DNA of 64,000 nucleotides from Bacteroidales bacterium (lineage in GTDB: Bacteria > Bacteroidota > Bacteroidia > Bacteroidales > JAGOPY01): contig JALNZD010000007.1 in assembly GCA_023229505.1 (NCBI GenBank), positions 57,830 to 121,829 of the forward strand, read 5' to 3'. Shown piece after piece: positions 61,505 to 64,000 of this stretch. The position numbers and the translations under genes were made by a program. The notes below the pieces were generated by a model, which saw nothing but the letters and a program-made list of their open reading frames with translations, searched no databases and had not been told where the DNA came from. Each line of letters starts with the position of its first letter. Position 1 is the stretch's first letter.

Positions 61505-63055
61505 CTAATTTCCAATTTCTAATTTCTCTCCGCGGTTTGCCAGCTCCCAGGTTGTGGCGAAAATGGCGCGGACAATCTTCTCCATTCTGTCGTAAAGGAT
61601 CTTATCCGGCGTGTCTGTGGGTTCGTGATAATCCCTGTGGAGGCCTTCAAAATAGAAAAGCGAAGGAATACCATGATTTGCAAAATGATAATGATCGGAG
61701 CCGCCGCGGACATGAGCCCGGAATTCCATCCGGTCAGCCAGGCCGGGGGCCATCAAATTGCTGTTCTTCCGGGAAACCTCCCGGATATCTTCTGAAAGAT
61801 AAGCATACCCGGAGATATAGTCCGAACTGTCTTTCAGTTTCGGGTTGACCCGGCCGATCATATCGATATTTACGCAGGCAAAGGTGCTGTCAAGCGGAAT
61901 AATAGGGTTTTCGGAATAAAACCGCGAGCCGTACAAGCCGAGCTCTTCTGCCGAGACAGCCATAAAGATCACGGTGCGCCTGGGACGATGGCCATCACGC
62001 GCGGCCTGTGCAAAGGCTTCCGCCACTTCCATGACCGCAGCAGTGCCGGATGCATTGTCGTCGGCCCCAAAATAAATCTTGCCACCTTTCTCGCCAAGAT
62101 GATCATAATGGGCAACCACCACCACCGCTTCACGCTTTTTATCTGTCCCTTCTACCATGCCAATCACATTGCCTGTAAGCATCGGAGAGCAATCACTCGA
62201 CGCATCGATCCCGACGGAGCCCGTAAACCGGCCTGCTGTTGTTTTAAGGCTTGATTCCATCTCATGCAAAGCAGCTGAAAGGTTTTTTGGATCTTCATTA
62301 ACTAACCGGGCCGCCGTTTCCAGGTCCATATAAGCTGAAAATACCTCCTTTGACTTTGGTTTATCTCCATCCTTTGCAGGATATGAAATATTCGGCTTCT
62401 TATCATAATACTCCCTGTTCTTCAGGTACTTCCTGAAATCCGAATCCTTACGGGCAATAATGATAACGCCGGCTGCACCTTTGTCGACCGCCACGGCAGA
62501 TTTACTGAAATAATAAGCTTTCCTGGAAGGTTCCTTGCGGCCTGAAATAACAGAGTTTCCCTCTTTATTTTCAGGTTCCCCGGAAAAAACAAGCATAATC
62601 TTTTCTTTTACATCCACATCTCCGAAGTCAGAATAAGCTGAATCTTCAATGCCAAAACCGGCGAAAACAACCGGGTATATCCCTTTGATGTCGACCGGAT
62701 CGCTAAGGAAAAGAAAATCTTTCCCGACCTCGAATCCGACTCCATTCACCAGCAAATGCTGATCTTTCCATCGGCAGTTATCGAGGGTAAAATCCTGGGT
62801 ATAAGTTGGTTTACCGGAAATCTGAGGTGCTTGCAGCCCGTCCTTCTTAAATTCATCCTTGATATATTCCTCCGCCTTGATCTGGCCTTTACTGCCGGTA
62901 AACCGCCCTTCAAAATCTTTGGAAGCCAGTTTGTAGACATGCTCCGACAGTTCCTTCGCTGTGATAGTGCGGGAATAGCGTAATAGCAAAGTGTCCTGGG
63001 CAAAGAGCAAGTATACTGAAGAATAAAATGTGATGAATATTAATAATCGTTTCAT
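61505..63055 (-). CDS. Secreted M28-family zinc aminopeptidase with PA domain
   Basis: The 516-residue protein has a signal peptide (FITFYSSVYLLFAQ). A PA-like domain (YPVVFAGFGIEDSAYSDF, GAAGVIIIARKDS) is inserted before the M28 catalytic domain. Metal and catalytic residues are visible in order: VVVAHYDHLG, GADDNASGTAAVMEVAEAF, AVSAEELGLYGS with the catalytic Glu pair, NIDMIGR, and GGSDHYHFANHGIP. It probably removes N-terminal residues in the periplasm or outside the cell. The last codons lie within a word array. Confidence 0.92.
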   Translation of the reverse strand: MKRLLIFITFYSSVYLLFAQDTLLLRYSRTITAKELSEHVYKLASKDFEGRFTGSKGQIKAEEYIKDEFKKDGLQAPQISGKPTYTQDFTLDNCRWKDQHLLVNGVGFEVGKDFLFLSDPVDIKGIYPVVFAGFGIEDSAYSDFGDVDVKEKIMLVFSGEPENKEGNSVISGRKEPSRKAYYFSKSAVAVDKGAAGVIIIARKDSDFRKYLKNREYYDKKPNISYPAKDGDKPKSKEVFSAYMDLETAARLVNEDPKNLSAALHEMESSLKTTAGRFTGSVGIDASSDCSPMLTGNVIGMVEGTDKKREAVVVVAHYDHLGEKGGKIYFGADDNASGTAAVMEVAEAFAQAARDGHRPRRTVIFMAVSAEELGLYGSRFYSENPIIPLDSTFACVNIDMIGRVNPKLKDSSDYISGYAYLSEDIREVSRKNSNLMAPGLADRMEFRAHVRGGSDHYHFANHGIPSLFYFEGLHRDYHEPTDTPDKILYDRMEKIVRAIFATTWELANRGEKLEIGN

Positions 63056-63233
63056 AAAGGCTCGGATTATTATCCAAAACTATAAAAAAACAGGGTGAAT
63101 GAATCCAGGTATGATGATTCCAGGCATAAATTCTGTGCCTCTCTGTCTAAATCCGGGTAATCTGCGATGATTTCTTTTCACCTAACTACTAACCACTAAC
63201 TATTCCCTATTTTTACATCAAAATTCAGTAGGT

Positions 63234-63803
63234 ATGAAACGCCTCTTCGTTGCTGTCAAGATCCACCCGTCCAATGAGTTCCTGAAAACCTACAACAGCC
63301 TGAAGTCGGGGTTGCGTTTTGCCCAAATTACATGGGTGAAGCCGGAAAGCATCCATGTTACGCTGAAATTCTTCGGTGAAACGATGGAAAACCGTATTCC
63401 GGACATCAGCAAAGTATTGCGGGAAGTGGCTGGGCGTCACAAACCGTTTACTTCGGAGCTGGTCAATGTCGGCATCTTTGGCAGCTCTTATAATCCTAAA
63501 GTGATCTGGTTCGGGATGGAAAAGGCGGAACCATTGAAAGATCTGGGTGCAGATGTGCTGCAAGCCGCGGAAACGATCGGATGGGAGCATGAACGGCAGA
63601 ATTTTGTGCCTCACCTGACTATCGGGCGGATCAAGTTCATCCCCGACAAACATTTGTTCCAGTCAGTGATCGATGAGCATAAAAAAACCTGGATGCAGGA
63701 GGTCCAGGTTGGGGAGTTTCACTTGTATGAAAGTATCCTCCTTAGGGAAGGGCCTGTTTATAAGGTACTTGAGAGCTATAAACTAAGAGTTCAAAGTTCA
63801 TAG
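63234..63803 (+). CDS. thpR: RNA 2',3'-cyclic phosphodiesterase (2H phosphoesterase)
   Basis: The 189-residue protein has the two HxTx motifs of the 2H superfamily, HVTL near residue 41 (ESIHVTLKFFGE) and HLTI near 125 (FVPHLTIGRIKF). ThpR opens 2',3'-cyclic phosphates on RNA to 2'-phosphates. The start MKRLFVAVKI and the length match the family. The last few residues (LRVQSS) read into a word array of AGAGTTCAAAGTTC units, so the true ancestral end may be slightly earlier. Confidence 0.92.
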   Translation: MKRLFVAVKIHPSNEFLKTYNSLKSGLRFAQITWVKPESIHVTLKFFGETMENRIPDISKVLREVAGRHKPFTSELVNVGIFGSSYNPKVIWFGMEKAEPLKDLGADVLQAAETIGWEHERQNFVPHLTIGRIKFIPDKHLFQSVIDEHKKTWMQEVQVGEFHLYESILLREGPVYKVLESYKLRVQSS

Positions 63804-63882
63804 TTCAAATTGCAAAGTTGAATTTATTAGGTTCAGAGTTTTCAAATCACTTTGAACCTTGAACTTTGAACTTTGAGTCCCC
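63786..63882. repeat. TTCAAAGTTC / GAACTTTGAAC word array
   Basis: Plus-strand units AGAGTTCAAAGTTCATAG are followed after 40 bases by the complementary GAACCTTGAACTTTGAAC, so the two can pair. The same word occurs at 33711-33760 upstream of metH. The remaining bases to 64000 show no gene. Confidence 0.7.
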
Positions 63883-64000
63883 TCCGAAAAGTCGGGGAGA
63901 CGAATTTACAATATTTTAAAACATATTTGTTTTTCATAGTTATAAACAATTGATTGTCAATAACTTAATTTAGTTTGTATGATTTTTCTTTTTATCTTTA

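Overview
The window reads as a chromosomal segment of an uncultured Bacteroidota bacterium, most likely of the Bacteroidales type. This is inferred from a SusC/SusD pair, three large secreted proteins with type IX secretion (T9SS) C-terminal sorting domains plus a probable fourth, a hybrid two-component sensor with propeller repeats, TAnnTTTG -7 promoter boxes, weak Shine-Dalgarno signals, and many intergenic arrays of short 'word' repeats. No rRNA or CRISPR array is present. Two tRNA-Ala genes and one complete IS4-type insertion sequence are.

Left part (1-7758): an AT-rich, tightly packed plus-strand operon of ten genes, unlike its GC-richer neighbours. It holds a COG2865-type ATPase ending in a KTSC domain (cut by the window edge), a stand-alone KTSC protein, a WYL-like protein, a PIN-like nuclease ending in KTSC, a KTSC-like protein, a broken KTSC copy, a second WYL-like protein, a Shedu-type DUF4263 nuclease, a GIY-YIG protein, a 62-residue protein and a Rad50-like ATPase with a zinc hook. 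It looks like a horizontally acquired defence or nucleic-acid surveillance island, and is the first candidate for an undescribed system.

Middle (7821-44108): two secreted T9SS proteins, an acyl-ACP thioesterase, a two-component pair flanked by two YceI paralogues, carA-carB followed by two glycosyltransferases, another T9SS protein, metF and metH, tRNA-Ala(CGC), an outer-membrane and a lipoprotein gene, an IS4 element with target duplication, and a GH16-SusC-SusD polysaccharide locus, probably for a beta-glucan such as laminarin.

Right part: 44105-52340 (minus strand) is a second candidate system. A membrane redox module (HybA/NrfC-like FeS protein plus HybB/NrfD-like membrane protein) is encoded together with two membrane-anchored GcvH-like proteins, one fused to a PstS-like binding domain. 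It is followed by a histidine kinase with haem-binding motifs, a sigma-54 activator and an archaemetzincin protease. A sigma-54-like promoter lies in front. The rest holds a BNR-repeat T9SS protein, a small secreted protein with a probable ATT start, a graveyard of AAA_14/DUF4143 and HipBA fragments with large palindromes, an intact AAA_14/DUF4143 ATPase behind twin operator palindromes, tRNA-Ala(GGC), an M28 peptidase and thpR.
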